From Acidimicrobiaceae bacterium (GTDB taxonomy: Bacteria; Actinomycetota; Acidimicrobiia; Acidimicrobiales; RAAP-2), in contig PLRX01000036.1 of the NCBI GenBank assembly GCA_003164095.1, positions 1 to 64,000 of the forward strand: a DNA stretch of 64,000 bases, in the 5' to 3' direction. The position numbers were made by a program, and so were the translations under genes. Position 1 is the first letter of the stretch. Each line of letters begins with the position of its first letter. The notes beneath the pieces are model-generated. The model searched no databases, was not told where the DNA came from, and saw only the letters and a list, made by a program, of their open reading frames with translations. Of this stretch, positions 17,142 to 25,931 are shown piece by piece.

Positions 17142-19448
17142 GTGCCCCGCATCGACCCTGCAGCCGTCCTCGCACAACTCGACCTGGAGGAGAAGGCGTC
17201 ACTCCTGTCGGGATCCGGGTTCTGGCACACCCGTGCCGTCGAGCGCCTCGGCATCCCCTCGATCATGGTGGCCGACGGCCCCCACGGCCTGCGGAAGCAG
17301 CCGGGAGCGGGTGACCACGTGGGTGCGGGGGACAGCGTGCCCGCGACGTGTTTCCCGACGGCGGCCGCCCTCGGCTCCTCGTTCGACGTCGACCTGGTCC
17401 GCCGCGTGGGCGAGGCCATCGGCCAGGAGGCTCGCGCCCAGGGCGTCGCAGTGGTGCTCGGTCCCGGCATCAACATCAAGCGGACCCCCTTGTGCGGGCG
17501 CAACTTCGAGTACCTGTCCGAGGACCCACTCGTGTCGGGGGTCCTGGGGGCCGCACTGGTCGACGGGGTCCAGAGCCAGGGGGTCGGGACGTCGCTCAAG
17601 CACTTCGCAGTCAACAACCAGGAGACGGACCGACTCCGGGTCAGTGCCGTGGTGGACGAGCGCACCTTGCGGGAGATCTACCTGGCCGGCTTCGAGCACG
17701 TCGTCCGCACGGCGCGACCGTGGACGGTCATGTGCAGCTACAACCGGGTCAACGGCGTCTACGCGTCCGAGGACCCGTGGCTGCTCACCACGGTGCTGCG
17801 CGACGAGTGGCAATTCGATGGCCTGGTGGTATCGGACTGGGGTGCCGTGGACGACCCGGTCGCCGCCGTGGCCGCCGGCCTCGACCTCGAGATGCCGTCG
17901 TCCCACGGAGGAGGCCCGACCCGCGTGACGGCCGCTGTCGGATCAGGTGCGCTCGACGAGTCGGTCGTCGACCGCGCCGTGGAGAGGTTGTTGCAGCTGC
18001 TCGACCGGGTGGCTCCGGGCACCTGGGCGGGCGACGGCTTCGACGAGGACGGGCACCACGAGTTGGCCCGGTCGGTTGCGGCCGAATGCGCCGTCCTGCT
18101 GACCAACGATCACGGACTGCTTCCCCTGCGCGACGACCTCACCCGGGTGGCGGTGGTCGGGGAGTTCGCGCGGAGCCCACGGTTCCAGGGTGCCGGAAGC
18201 TCGAAGGTCAGCCCGACCCGGGTCGACGACGCTCTGAGCGCGCTGCATGGCCGCCTCGGGGAGATTGTGCAGATCGAGTTCGCCCCCGGTTTCGGGGTGG
18301 ACGACCCGGAGGCGGACGAGGATGCACTACGCACCGAGGCCGTGGAGCTCGCCGCCGGGGCGGACGTCGTCCTCGTGTTCCTCGGGCTGCCCCCGAGCTT
18401 CGAGTCCGAGGGCTTCGACCGCGACCGCATGGATCTTCCCGACGAGCAGATCCGCCTACTCGAGGCGGTGGGCGGCGTGACCGACCGCGTCGTGGTCGTG
18501 CTCGCCAACGGCGGCGCGGTGACCACCGCCCCGTGGCAGCACCATGCCGGCGCCATCCTGGAGGGGTGGCTCGGTGGCCAGGCCGGCGGCGGTGCCATCG
18601 TCGACGTGCTGGTCGGCGACGTCGACCCATCGGGCAGGCTGGCCGAGACGATCCCGGTGCGGCTGGTCGACACCCCGGCCTTCCCGACGTTCCCCGGACG
18701 GGACAGTGAGGTCGTGTACGGCGAAGGCGTGTTCGTCGGGTACCGCTACTACGACCTGGTGGACCGTCCGGTGAGCTTTCCGTTCGGGCACGGCCTGTCG
18801 TACACGACCTTCGAGTACTCCGACCTGGAGGTCGATGTGGTGAACGTGGTCGGGGATCCCGACCCGTCGGCTGACTGGCGCGGCCCGGCCCGGATCACCG
18901 CCAGCGTGCGGGTGACCAACACGGGGGAGCGGGCAGGCAAGGACGTGGTGCAGCTCTACGTCGGCGCACCCGACACCCCTCGGCCCCGCACGGTCCGGGA
19001 ACTGCGTGGATTCGCCAAGGTGGCGCTGGCACCGGGAGAGTCGAGGGAGGTCTCCTTCACCCTGACCGAGCGGGACCTGTCACAGTGGTCGACCCGAGCG
19101 CACGACTGGGTGCTCGAGCCTGGTCGCTTCGCGGTATCGGTAGGGGCGTCGTCCCGGGACATCCGGTGCACGGCGGTGGTCACGGTCGAGGGGCCGCGTC
19201 CCGTCCTTCCGCTCGGCCGCAACAGTACGTTGGCCGAGTGGCTCGACCACCCCGTGGGCAGGGGAACGATCGAGGAGGCGCTCCGGTCCGCCCCGGGAGG
19301 CGACATGACGCCGCTCCTGGCCGATCCGGAGACCTTGCGGATGCTCGGCTCGTTCCCCCTGACCCGACTGGTCGTGATGCTCGGGGACGCGATGGGCGAC
19401 CGTCTCGTCGACCGGCTCCTGGCCGAGGTGACGGGCGGTTCCGAGTAG
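17142..19448 (+). CDS. Glycoside hydrolase family 3 beta-glucosidase
   Basis: Releases terminal beta-linked sugars, probably glucose, from oligosaccharides or glycosides. The 768 residues have the GH3 barrel, with KHFAVNNQE (substrate-binding Lys-His) and the nucleophile Asp232 in VVSDWGAVDD, then the alpha/beta sandwich domain and a fibronectin-III-like C-terminal domain (YTTFEYSDLEV...GKDVVQLYV). There is no signal peptide, so it acts in the cytoplasm on imported sugars. GTG 17142 has AAGGAGG 5 nt upstream. No sugar transporter lies beside it. Confidence 0.93.
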   Translation: MPRIDPAAVLAQLDLEEKASLLSGSGFWHTRAVERLGIPSIMVADGPHGLRKQPGAGDHVGAGDSVPATCFPTAAALGSSFDVDLVRRVGEAIGQEARAQGVAVVLGPGINIKRTPLCGRNFEYLSEDPLVSGVLGAALVDGVQSQGVGTSLKHFAVNNQETDRLRVSAVVDERTLREIYLAGFEHVVRTARPWTVMCSYNRVNGVYASEDPWLLTTVLRDEWQFDGLVVSDWGAVDDPVAAVAAGLDLEMPSSHGGGPTRVTAAVGSGALDESVVDRAVERLLQLLDRVAPGTWAGDGFDEDGHHELARSVAAECAVLLTNDHGLLPLRDDLTRVAVVGEFARSPRFQGAGSSKVSPTRVDDALSALHGRLGEIVQIEFAPGFGVDDPEADEDALRTEAVELAAGADVVLVFLGLPPSFESEGFDRDRMDLPDEQIRLLEAVGGVTDRVVVVLANGGAVTTAPWQHHAGAILEGWLGGQAGGGAIVDVLVGDVDPSGRLAETIPVRLVDTPAFPTFPGRDSEVVYGEGVFVGYRYYDLVDRPVSFPFGHGLSYTTFEYSDLEVDVVNVVGDPDPSADWRGPARITASVRVTNTGERAGKDVVQLYVGAPDTPRPRTVRELRGFAKVALAPGESREVSFTLTERDLSQWSTRAHDWVLEPGRFAVSVGASSRDIRCTAVVTVEGPRPVLPLGRNSTLAEWLDHPVGRGTIEEALRSAPGGDMTPLLADPETLRMLGSFPLTRLVVMLGDAMGDRLVDRLLAEVTGGSE

Positions 19449-19450
19449 TC

Positions 19451-19485
19451 GGTCACCGAGTCGGTCGATCGGATCGACCCTGACC
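19451..19485. terminator. Hairpin after the GH3 gene
   Basis: GGTCGAT-CGG-ATCGACC (19463-19479) is nested in an outer GGTCA/TGACC pair. It starts 2 nt after the GH3 stop and just beyond the convergent small zinc-ribbon gene, so it may serve both. Confidence 0.5.
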
Positions 19486-19492
19486 ACAAATG

Positions 19493-19678
19493 CTACGGGC
19501 AGCCGAGGTCGTGCTCGGTCGCGCACGACGGGCACAATCGGACGGGACCACCGGGGGCAGCATGCTGGGTCGCCACTGGCGCGCCGCACCCCACACAGGG
19601 CCCGTCGGTCCCACGGATCGGTGCGTGGTCGGCGGCTGCGGGTGGCGGGGTCCCCATCGGATGGGAGTCTGCGGTCAC
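19493..19678 (-). CDS. Small zinc-ribbon-like protein (61 aa)
   Basis: The track only shows it inside a long shadow ORF. GTG 19678 on the minus strand opens a 61-codon frame. Its C-terminal half has two Cys pairs, CVGC and CPSC, about 20 residues apart, typical of a single zinc ribbon, plus a final Cys. The N-terminus is Pro/Ala-rich. A TACCAT box 7 nt before the start gives a leaderless promoter. Function unknown; small zinc ribbons often bind nucleic acid or act as metal chaperones. Confidence 0.55.
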   Translation of the reverse strand: MTADSHPMGTPPPAAADHAPIRGTDGPCVGCGAPVATQHAAPGGPVRLCPSCATEHDLGCP

Positions 19679-19685
19679 ACCGGCG

Positions 19686-19691
19686 ATGGTA
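19686..19691 (-). promoter_or_regulatory. -10 box TACCAT for the small zinc-ribbon gene
   Basis: On the minus strand TACCAT ends 7 nt before GTG 19678. Confidence 0.4.
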
Positions 19692-19824
19692 GTCACCGAC
19701 AGGTCGACGCCGGCAACCGTGGCGGTGCGCGGCACCCGACCCCGCGTTGTCCAGTGCCGGGCGAGTCCCGACGGCGCGCCCCACAGCGGGTCGGGCCGCA
19801 CGCGGACATCCCCGCGCTGATGTG

Positions 19825-19830
19825 TAGTCT
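19825..19830 (+). promoter_or_regulatory. -10 box TAGTCT for the lipoprotein gene
   Basis: TAGTCT ends 7 nt before GTG 19838 and decides that start over ATG 19820. Confidence 0.45.
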
Positions 19831-19837
19831 TCGCCAC

Positions 19838-20404
19838 GTGGCGGCAGATCGGAGTGCTCACCGGTTCCGTGTCGTCGCCGCCGTCCTCGTCGCTCTGGCC
19901 GCTGTGTCCACGGCGTGCGGCAGTTCGGGCGCCACCGGTCCTACGGGCAGCACGGGGACTAGCGGCACGGCGGTCAGCTCGACGACGGCGCCAACGTCGT
20001 CGGATCCGTCGGTGTCGACGACAGCGGGTCCGCTGACCGCTCCGGTGGCGTCGGTGGAGCAGGACACCCGGTACTTCACCGAGGTCGGCGAGGTCGACCC
20101 GACACTCGCCACCTATGAGCAGAAGCAGGGCAACGTGGCGCTGCGCGCCCTCCTGACGGACGGGTCGGCGTTCTGTGCGTTCCTCGCCCGCGGCGGAGGT
20201 GTCGACCAGGCATTGGTGGCCGATGCCGAAGGGGCCGATGGCGACGAGTCCCAGACGCACCTCCCCCTGTCCGTGACGACCTTCAACGCGGTCGAGGCAG
20301 TCGCACTCCTCACCCTGTGCCCCTCTGAGCAGAGGTTCCTGCCGGCGGCCGACCGCACCAAGATCGGCAACCTCGGCGCGTCGCTCACCGGCCGCTCCGG
20401 CTGA
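19838..20404 (+). CDS. Secreted lipoprotein, unknown function
   Basis: The 188 residues begin with a short basic n-region, a hydrophobic core VVAAVLVALAA and the lipobox VSTAC, so the mature protein is probably lipid-anchored at its Cys outside the membrane. A Thr/Ser/Gly-rich linker of about 45 residues follows, then a helical acidic domain with two Cys (AFCAFLA, LTLCPSEQ) that may form a disulfide. I do not recognise the domain. Downstream lies the large secreted phosphoesterase, but 218 nt and a separate regulatory region intervene. Confidence 0.72.
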   Translation: MAADRSAHRFRVVAAVLVALAAVSTACGSSGATGPTGSTGTSGTAVSSTTAPTSSDPSVSTTAGPLTAPVASVEQDTRYFTEVGEVDPTLATYEQKQGNVALRALLTDGSAFCAFLARGGGVDQALVADAEGADGDESQTHLPLSVTTFNAVEAVALLTLCPSEQRFLPAADRTKIGNLGASLTGRSG

Positions 20405-20440
20405 GCTGTCTGAGCGACGACGCGCCGCCGTTCCGGCACA

Positions 20441-20473
20441 TCACGCTCCCGTCACACGTCACGCTCCCGTCAC
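20441..20473 (+). promoter_or_regulatory. Direct repeats resembling a PhoP box
   Basis: TCACGCTCCCGTCAC occurs twice (20441-20455 and 20459-20473). TCAC cores recur at 11, 7 and 11 nt, like the 11-nt direct-repeat units bound by actinobacterial PhoP. They stand about 150 nt before a secreted phosphoesterase gene, where phosphate control would make sense. The exact PhoP consensus is not matched. Confidence 0.4.
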
Positions 20474-20622
20474 GGTGTCCGTCGATGTCCCTGGTCAGCG
20501 GATCGACCACTCCGCCGCTCCACGATCCGGCGTCGCCGGTTCGGAATCTGTTCATGCAGAGATAAGCGATCGATAGCACATCGTCATCGCGGCAGTAACC
20601 CGCCGACGTTAGAACGAAGCAC

Positions 20623-23586
20623 ATGAAACTCCCCATCATGTTCAGGCGGCATCGTGTGCGGACGGCGGGAATGCTCGTCGCAGCCTCAGCGGTCGCACTC
20701 ACCAGCGTCGGTGTGTCCGGAGCACTTGCGGGCGCTTCGGCGACGTACACGGGCACGACTACCTGCCCTGCGGGCGCCAGCCTCGAGCAACCGACCGGCG
20801 GATCGCCGGGTCAGGCACAGTGCGTCATCACCTCGACCGGTACCCCCGTCGGCGCAGTCAAGCACGTCTGGTTGTTCATCGAGGAGAACAAGTCCTACGA
20901 CGAGACGTTCACCGGTCTCAACCAGAACAGCTACCTGTGGCAGACGCTCCCCCAGCAGGGCGCCCTGCTCACCAACTACTACGGCACCGGCCACTTCAGC
21001 ATGGACAACTACATCTCGCTGGTGTCCGGACAGTCCCCGTCGTACGCCACGCAGGACGACTGCTCCACGACGGCGAACATGACGAACAACAACAGCGGGA
21101 TCATCACCACCGGCACGGTGGGCACCCAGACCGACACCGACCACACGACCGACACGTCGGGGACCAACACGGGGGCGCCGCAGCCGACCGCAGCCGGCAA
21201 CGGCAACGATGGCCAGCTCCTGGTGCACGGCGGCGTCGACGCACCGCTCGGCAGCAACGGCTGCGTCTTCCCCACGGACGTCACGACGCTGTTCAACCAG
21301 TACAACGCGGCGGGCGTCACGTGGAAGGCCTACGCCCAGGACCTCGGTGGCGCCCAGCCGGTCGGGTCCACGAGCTACGTGACCGGTTCCACCCCCGGCG
21401 TGTCCGACACGGTGCCCGGGCGTGACGACGGTGTCTGTGGCTACCCGGGGACCACGGCGAGCGACCCCGTCACGAACCCCACCAACCTGGTGGCCCCCAC
21501 CGGCGACGTCTCGTCCTTCACCGGCGCCCAGCCCGCCAACGCCAACAACAACGGCGATCCGGCCGACCAGTTCGTGGCCAAGCACTTCCCGACCGGCTGG
21601 TTCACCGCCCTGACCGGTCAGTCGGCCGGGACGCAGAACGGTGTCACCTACACCGCCCAGTCGGCGCTCAACCAGCCGACGACCTCCGAGTACGACGGGC
21701 CCAGCGCTCCGACGGACGGGTCGACCGACACCAACTGCGACGCCAACCACGTGGCCAACCTGGACGATCCGACCTACGGCCTGGCGCACGACCTCACGCT
21801 CCCGGCCAACGAGGTCCCGGCGTTCAACTGGATCACCCCGAACAACTGCAGTGACGCCCACGACGCCACCTGCCAGGGCAACAACCTGTCGGGTGCCTTC
21901 ACTGCCGACGGCTCGCCGAACTACACCCCGAGCGGTCTGCCGGCCGACGACCCCGAGGCGACGAAGCCGAGCAACTACACGGGCGGCCTGTATGCGTCGG
22001 ACCTGTTCCTGCGCTACTACATCCCGCTGATCGAGCGGTCCGCGGCCTTCGCCGACGGCGGCCTCATCGACGTCACCTTCGACGAGGCCAACCCGCCGTT
22101 CACCGTCGGGAACAGTTTCAACAACGCGCCTGCCGCCGGTGACGTCACCACGGCCACGGCGCCTGCCGACCAGCCGACCTACGGCTCGGCGGGCACCACG
22201 GCTCCCGGTGCCACAACTCAGTACGGTGCCTACGGCCTGCTGGCCGACGCCGCGGGCGAGAACATCGACGGTCACAACGTCAGCACCGAGCCGACCGGGC
22301 CGAACGATCCCGAGGTGACCAACAGCTCGGGACAGCAGCTGCAGCCCGGGCCGGGTGCGTCCGGCTTCATCGACCGCCCCACGGGACTGGTCGGCGAGAG
22401 CCCCTACCTGAGCGGATCGCCCGGCACCGCGACCGAGCCGGCCCTGGTGTCCCCGGGCTCGAGCATGGTCACCGACCCCAAGATCAACGCCGATGACACC
22501 GGTCGGCTCGTCTCGGGAACGGACGTCAACGGCAACACCATCCCGCCCGACACCTTCGTCGGGGCGGTCAGCGACACCGGCCCGGTGGCCCTCTCGGGCA
22601 ACGCCAGCACCACCACGGCGTCGAACAACTACGCCAAACCGTGGGTCGGCTCCTACCAGCTGCTCAACGACAGCGGCCAGCCGGTGACCATCCCGGGCGG
22701 CTTCGACGGCAACGTGACCCTCGGTGCAGAGGGCGCGACCTCCACGGTCGGCGGCACCAGCTGCCCGAGCGGCAGCGAGGCGGCGACCACCAGCGGTTGC
22801 GTCACCGCCGACCCGCTGTACGACCCGACCGACTTCACGGCGGGCGGCGGCGACACCGGGACGGTGCTCATCAGCCCGCTGATCAAGCCGGGCACGGTGT
22901 CGAGCACGTACTACAACCACTACAGCGCACTGCGCACGCTGGAGGACCTGCTCCTGACCGGGCGGACCTGCAGCGAGCCGTCCAACGGCGACACCCCGCT
23001 GGCCGCGGGCACGGTCTGCGGTGGCCTCGACGGCAAGGGGCACATCGGCTACGCCGCCCAGGCCGGACTGGCGACCTTCGGGTCGGACGTGTTCACCGCA
23101 CAGTCGTACACGCCGGTGGCCGTGCCGCCGGGGTTCACGGCGGTCAAGGGCACGACCGGCGCCGGCACCCTGTACTGCCCGGTCCACGTGAAGCTCGGGC
23201 ACAGCGGCCTGGCCGGCAAGCCGGGCAAGGGCTCCTTCGCGGGGACGGGTGGCACCGGCGGAGCAGCCGGGTGCGGCAGCGTCGGCGGCAAGGGGGGCAA
23301 CGGCGGCAAGGGCGCCAGCGCAGGCGCAGCCGGTGGCAACGGCGGCAACGGCGGCGCCGGGGCCTGTCCGCCCGAGGAGTGGGCAGGCGGGACGTGGTTG
23401 ACCGCCACCGGCGGCCAGACGACGCCGTCCGACACCCCGCCGTGCGACGGCACCGGCGGCACCGGCGGCAAGGGGGGCAACGGCGGTAACGGCGTGGGGA
23501 CGACGCCGGGCACCAACGGGGGCCCCGGCGGCGCCGGTTCCCCGGGCTCGCCCGGCACACCGGGCCAGAACGGCACCGACGGCTAG
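20623..23586 (+). CDS. Secreted phosphoesterase (acid phosphatase/phospholipase C family) with PGRS-like Gly-rich tail
   Basis: Probable extracellular phosphate-ester hydrolase. The 987 residues start with a basic n-region and a signal peptide (about 1-39, LAGASA cleavage region). The phosphoesterase domain opens with HVWLFIEENKSYDETF and continues with LTNYYGTGHFSMDNYISLVSGQSP, matching PF04185-type metal and nucleophile regions. A later DLFLRYYIPLIERSAAF...IDVTFDEA segment fits the domain's C-terminal half. From about residue 870 the chain becomes GGTGGKGGNGG-type repeats ending in GSPGSPGTPG, similar to PE_PGRS tails. Long Asn/Thr/Gly-rich inserts make it roughly twice the usual family size. 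No sortase signal or transmembrane anchor is visible at the C-terminus. Confidence 0.82.
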   Translation: MKLPIMFRRHRVRTAGMLVAASAVALTSVGVSGALAGASATYTGTTTCPAGASLEQPTGGSPGQAQCVITSTGTPVGAVKHVWLFIEENKSYDETFTGLNQNSYLWQTLPQQGALLTNYYGTGHFSMDNYISLVSGQSPSYATQDDCSTTANMTNNNSGIITTGTVGTQTDTDHTTDTSGTNTGAPQPTAAGNGNDGQLLVHGGVDAPLGSNGCVFPTDVTTLFNQYNAAGVTWKAYAQDLGGAQPVGSTSYVTGSTPGVSDTVPGRDDGVCGYPGTTASDPVTNPTNLVAPTGDVSSFTGAQPANANNNGDPADQFVAKHFPTGWFTALTGQSAGTQNGVTYTAQSALNQPTTSEYDGPSAPTDGSTDTNCDANHVANLDDPTYGLAHDLTLPANEVPAFNWITPNNCSDAHDATCQGNNLSGAFTADGSPNYTPSGLPADDPEATKPSNYTGGLYASDLFLRYYIPLIERSAAFADGGLIDVTFDEANPPFTVGNSFNNAPAAGDVTTATAPADQPTYGSAGTTAPGATTQYGAYGLLADAAGENIDGHNVSTEPTGPNDPEVTNSSGQQLQPGPGASGFIDRPTGLVGESPYLSGSPGTATEPALVSPGSSMVTDPKINADDTGRLVSGTDVNGNTIPPDTFVGAVSDTGPVALSGNASTTTASNNYAKPWVGSYQLLNDSGQPVTIPGGFDGNVTLGAEGATSTVGGTSCPSGSEAATTSGCVTADPLYDPTDFTAGGGDTGTVLISPLIKPGTVSSTYYNHYSALRTLEDLLLTGRTCSEPSNGDTPLAAGTVCGGLDGKGHIGYAAQAGLATFGSDVFTAQSYTPVAVPPGFTAVKGTTGAGTLYCPVHVKLGHSGLAGKPGKGSFAGTGGTGGAAGCGSVGGKGGNGGKGASAGAAGGNGGNGGAGACPPEEWAGGTWLTATGGQTTPSDTPPCDGTGGTGGKGGNGGNGVGTTPGTNGGPGGAGSPGSPGTPGQNGTDG

Positions 23587-23596
23587 CCGGATCCGG

Positions 23597-24190
23597 ATGC
23601 CGTCGACGCACTCCGCAGAGTCCGTGCAGGGGCGCAACCGGTTCCGGGCCTTCGGGCCCGGAACCGGTTGCGTTCTCGCCGTGCTGCTGGTCGCCGTCCT
23701 GGTCGCCGGCTGCGGCGGCAGCACGTCGGCCTACCCGTCGTTCCTCCCGAAGAAGACACTCGCCCCCCAGGTCGACGCGGCCCTCGTCGGGACCGAGGCC
23801 AGGCCCGCGCTCCAGGTCGAAGGACTTCCCGTCGACGTCCACACGACGCGCTTCGACGTCAGGGTCGTCGTGAGCGGACCGGTCGTCCCCGGCGAGGGTC
23901 TTCCGGTGCAGCAGGCGGCGACCACCTGCACGTGGACGGTGACGATGGACCACGCCACGGCCGACGTGCCGGTGTCGGCGGCGGACTTCCACAGTGTCGA
24001 TCACCTCGGCTCCGTGTTCCTCATGGGCCTCGTACCGGGTGAGCAGACACCACCACCCGTGCTCCACCCCGGACAGACGCTGACCTTCCGGCTCCGCGCC
24101 TACGAGCTGACCGGTGAGGGCATGATGCAGTGGGCACCCGACCACGAGCACGTGGTGGGGAACTGGGACTACACGGTCGAGAACGACTGA
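23597..24190 (+). CDS. Secreted lipoprotein downstream of phosphoesterase
   Basis: The 197 residues have a basic n-region (GRNRFRAFG), a hydrophobic core CVLAVLLVAVLVAGC and a lipobox LVAGC, so the protein is lipid-anchored at about Cys39. The mature part looks like a beta-sandwich with CTWTVTMDHATADVPV and a C-terminal GNWDYTVEND strand. I do not recognise the family. ATG 23597 lies 10 nt after the phosphoesterase stop, which suggests co-transcription. A 17-bp hairpin falls inside the signal-peptide codons, leaving the start less certain than usual. Confidence 0.7.
   Translation: MPSTHSAESVQGRNRFRAFGPGTGCVLAVLLVAVLVAGCGGSTSAYPSFLPKKTLAPQVDAALVGTEARPALQVEGLPVDVHTTRFDVRVVVSGPVVPGEGLPVQQAATTCTWTVTMDHATADVPVSAADFHSVDHLGSVFLMGLVPGEQTPPPVLHPGQTLTFRLRAYELTGEGMMQWAPDHEHVVGNWDYTVEND
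23634..23671 (+). terminator. 17-bp perfect hairpin with TTCG loop
   Basis: GCAACCGGTTCCGGGCC-TTCG-GGCCCGGAACCGGTTGC is a perfect 17-bp stem closed by a cUUCGg-type tetraloop. It starts 47 nt after the phosphoesterase stop but overlaps the N-terminal codons of the next lipoprotein ORF. It could terminate or attenuate transcription, or stabilise the upstream mRNA end. Confidence 0.6.
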
Positions 24191-24273
24191 CGCGTCGCCA
24201 CGCCCCGCCCGGAGCCGGAGCGAAGGTCTGCATTCGTGTGGGCTCCCCTGGGCTCCGTATGCTGGCCGATCGC

Positions 24274-25113
24274 ATGCCACACTCCCGACCGGCCGACCCG
24301 AAACCGTCTCATGACGCCGGTGTGACCCCGGTGGTGCGGCTGGAGGGCGTGGCCGTCGTGCGCGACGGCGTCGCCCTCCTCGACGACGTCAGCTGGACGG
24401 TGGGACCGGGGGAGCGGTGGGCGCTGCTCGGCCCCAACGGGTCGGGAAAGACCACGCTGCTGCGGGTGGTGGGTGCCGGACTCTGGCCGACGCGCGGCAG
24501 CGTCCAGATCCTGGGCGAGACCCTCGGCAGGGTCGACATGCGCGAGCTGCGCAGGCGGATCACCGTCGTCAGCGCCTCGGTGGGGCGGACCCTGCGCCCG
24601 GCCCAGCCCGCCCTCGACGTGGTCCTGACCGGCCGCCACGCGGCGCTCGAGACGTGGTGGCACGAGTACACCGACGACGACCGGGCCCGGGCCGCCGCAC
24701 TACTGGCCGACGCCGGATTCGGGACCACCGCCTTCGGCGAGCGGGCGTTCGGCCTGCTGTCGGAAGGCGAGCGCCAGCAGGTCCTCCTCGCCCGGGCGCT
24801 CATGGGCGACCCCGAGCTGATCCTCATGGACGAGCCGGCGGCCGGCCTCGACCTCGGGGCCCGCGAGGGACTGCTCGGGCGGCTGGCCGCACTGGCCGGC
24901 GACCCGACCGTGCCGCCCCTCGTGCTGGTCACCCACCATCTGGAGGAGATCCCGCCCGGGGTCACCCATGCCGCGCTCCTGCGCTCGGGTCGCCTCCTGG
25001 TGGCGGGGCCGGTGGACGAGGTGCTGACGGACGCCGCGGTGTCCGACGCCTTCGGGGTCCAGGTGGCCGTCGAGCGGCGCGGCGGCCGCTGGGCGGCCCG
25101 GGCCCGGGCATGA
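24274..25113 (+). CDS. ABC transporter ATP-binding protein, orphan
   Basis: The 279 residues contain Walker A GPNGSGKTT, Q-loop region VVSASVG, signature LSEGERQQ, Walker B LILMDEP and the H-loop VTHH. The order and the divergent signature are like stand-alone ATPases of the ModF/YlmA type. No permease or binding protein is adjacent, so the transported substrate, if any, is unknown. ATG 24274 is 10 nt after a TATGCT box; ATG 24259 in frame is an alternative. The track start at 24130 overlaps the lipoprotein. Confidence 0.88.
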   Translation: MPHSRPADPKPSHDAGVTPVVRLEGVAVVRDGVALLDDVSWTVGPGERWALLGPNGSGKTTLLRVVGAGLWPTRGSVQILGETLGRVDMRELRRRITVVSASVGRTLRPAQPALDVVLTGRHAALETWWHEYTDDDRARAAALLADAGFGTTAFGERAFGLLSEGERQQVLLARALMGDPELILMDEPAAGLDLGAREGLLGRLAALAGDPTVPPLVLVTHHLEEIPPGVTHAALLRSGRLLVAGPVDEVLTDAAVSDAFGVQVAVERRGGRWAARARA

Positions 25114-25210
25114 CGTCGACCTCAGGGGCGCGCCCGTCGCGATCCGGGACACGGGAACACCACGGACGACCGAGACGTTGGACCAGCTACCACCACACGA
25201 GGAGTTGACG

Positions 25211-25867
25211 TTGACCACCACGACTGCCACCGCACCGACCGGTTCCGGGACCGACGCCACCGGGCGCACGGTCGCCGACTTCTGGTTCGACCCGCTGTGC
25301 CCCTGGGCGTGGATCGCCTCGCGTTGGATCCTCAACGCCGCCGAGGTGCGCGACCTCGACGTCCACTGGCACGTGATGTCGCTGGCGTACCTCAACTCCG
25401 ACAAGGAGGATCTGACCGAGGAGTACCGGGAGCTCCTGTCCAAGGCCTGGGGCCCGGTGCGCGTCGTGGTGGCCGCCGAGCAGGCCCACGGTCCTGACGT
25501 CGTCCTACCGCTGTACACCGCCCTCGGCACCCGTCGCCACGTCCAAGGAGCGGAGCTCGACCGGGACACGATCGTCGCAGCCCTGGCCGACGTCGGCCTG
25601 CCGGCCGAGCTGGCCGACGCCATGGACACCGACGCGTACGACGAGGCGGTCAAGGCCTCCCACCACAGCGGTATGGACCAGGTCGGGATGGACGTCGGCA
25701 CGCCCGTCATCGCGGTCGAAGGGGTGGCCTTCTTCGGCCCCGTGGTGACCCCCGCCCCGAAGGGCGAAGATGCCGGGAAGCTGTGGGACGGCGTACTGCT
25801 CGTGGCCGGGACCCCCGGCTTCTACGAACTGAAGCGCACCCGGACCGCCTCACCCAGCTTCGACTGA
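25211..25867 (+). CDS. DsbA-fold mycothiol-type reductase (Rv2466c-like), CPWA active site
   Basis: Thioredoxin-fold protein of 218 residues with DFWFDPLCPWAWIASRW at the N-terminus, then the helical insertion and a C-terminal GTPVIAVEGVAFFGPVV cis-Pro region. Rv2466c-type enzymes use mycothiol to reduce nitro-compounds or oxidised targets and usually have CPWC. Here the second Cys is Ala33, leaving a single active-site Cys30, so a monothiol mechanism is likely. TTG 25211 is chosen because GAGGAG ends 6 nt before it. It lies 97 nt after the ABC ATPase gene. Confidence 0.85.
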   Translation: MTTTTATAPTGSGTDATGRTVADFWFDPLCPWAWIASRWILNAAEVRDLDVHWHVMSLAYLNSDKEDLTEEYRELLSKAWGPVRVVVAAEQAHGPDVVLPLYTALGTRRHVQGAELDRDTIVAALADVGLPAELADAMDTDAYDEAVKASHHSGMDQVGMDVGTPVIAVEGVAFFGPVVTPAPKGEDAGKLWDGVLLVAGTPGFYELKRTRTASPSFD

Positions 25868-25931
25868 CCCGCCCGCCCGCCCCCGACGACCGGCGCAGCC
25901 CGTCCGGTCCACCGTGGATCCGGCCGCCGGC

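Noticed and set aside
20686-23724. 1012-aa minus-strand ORF opposite the phosphoesterase
   Set aside because: Arg/Gly/Val-rich antisense shadow with no domain; the plus frame has a signal peptide and a recognisable domain.
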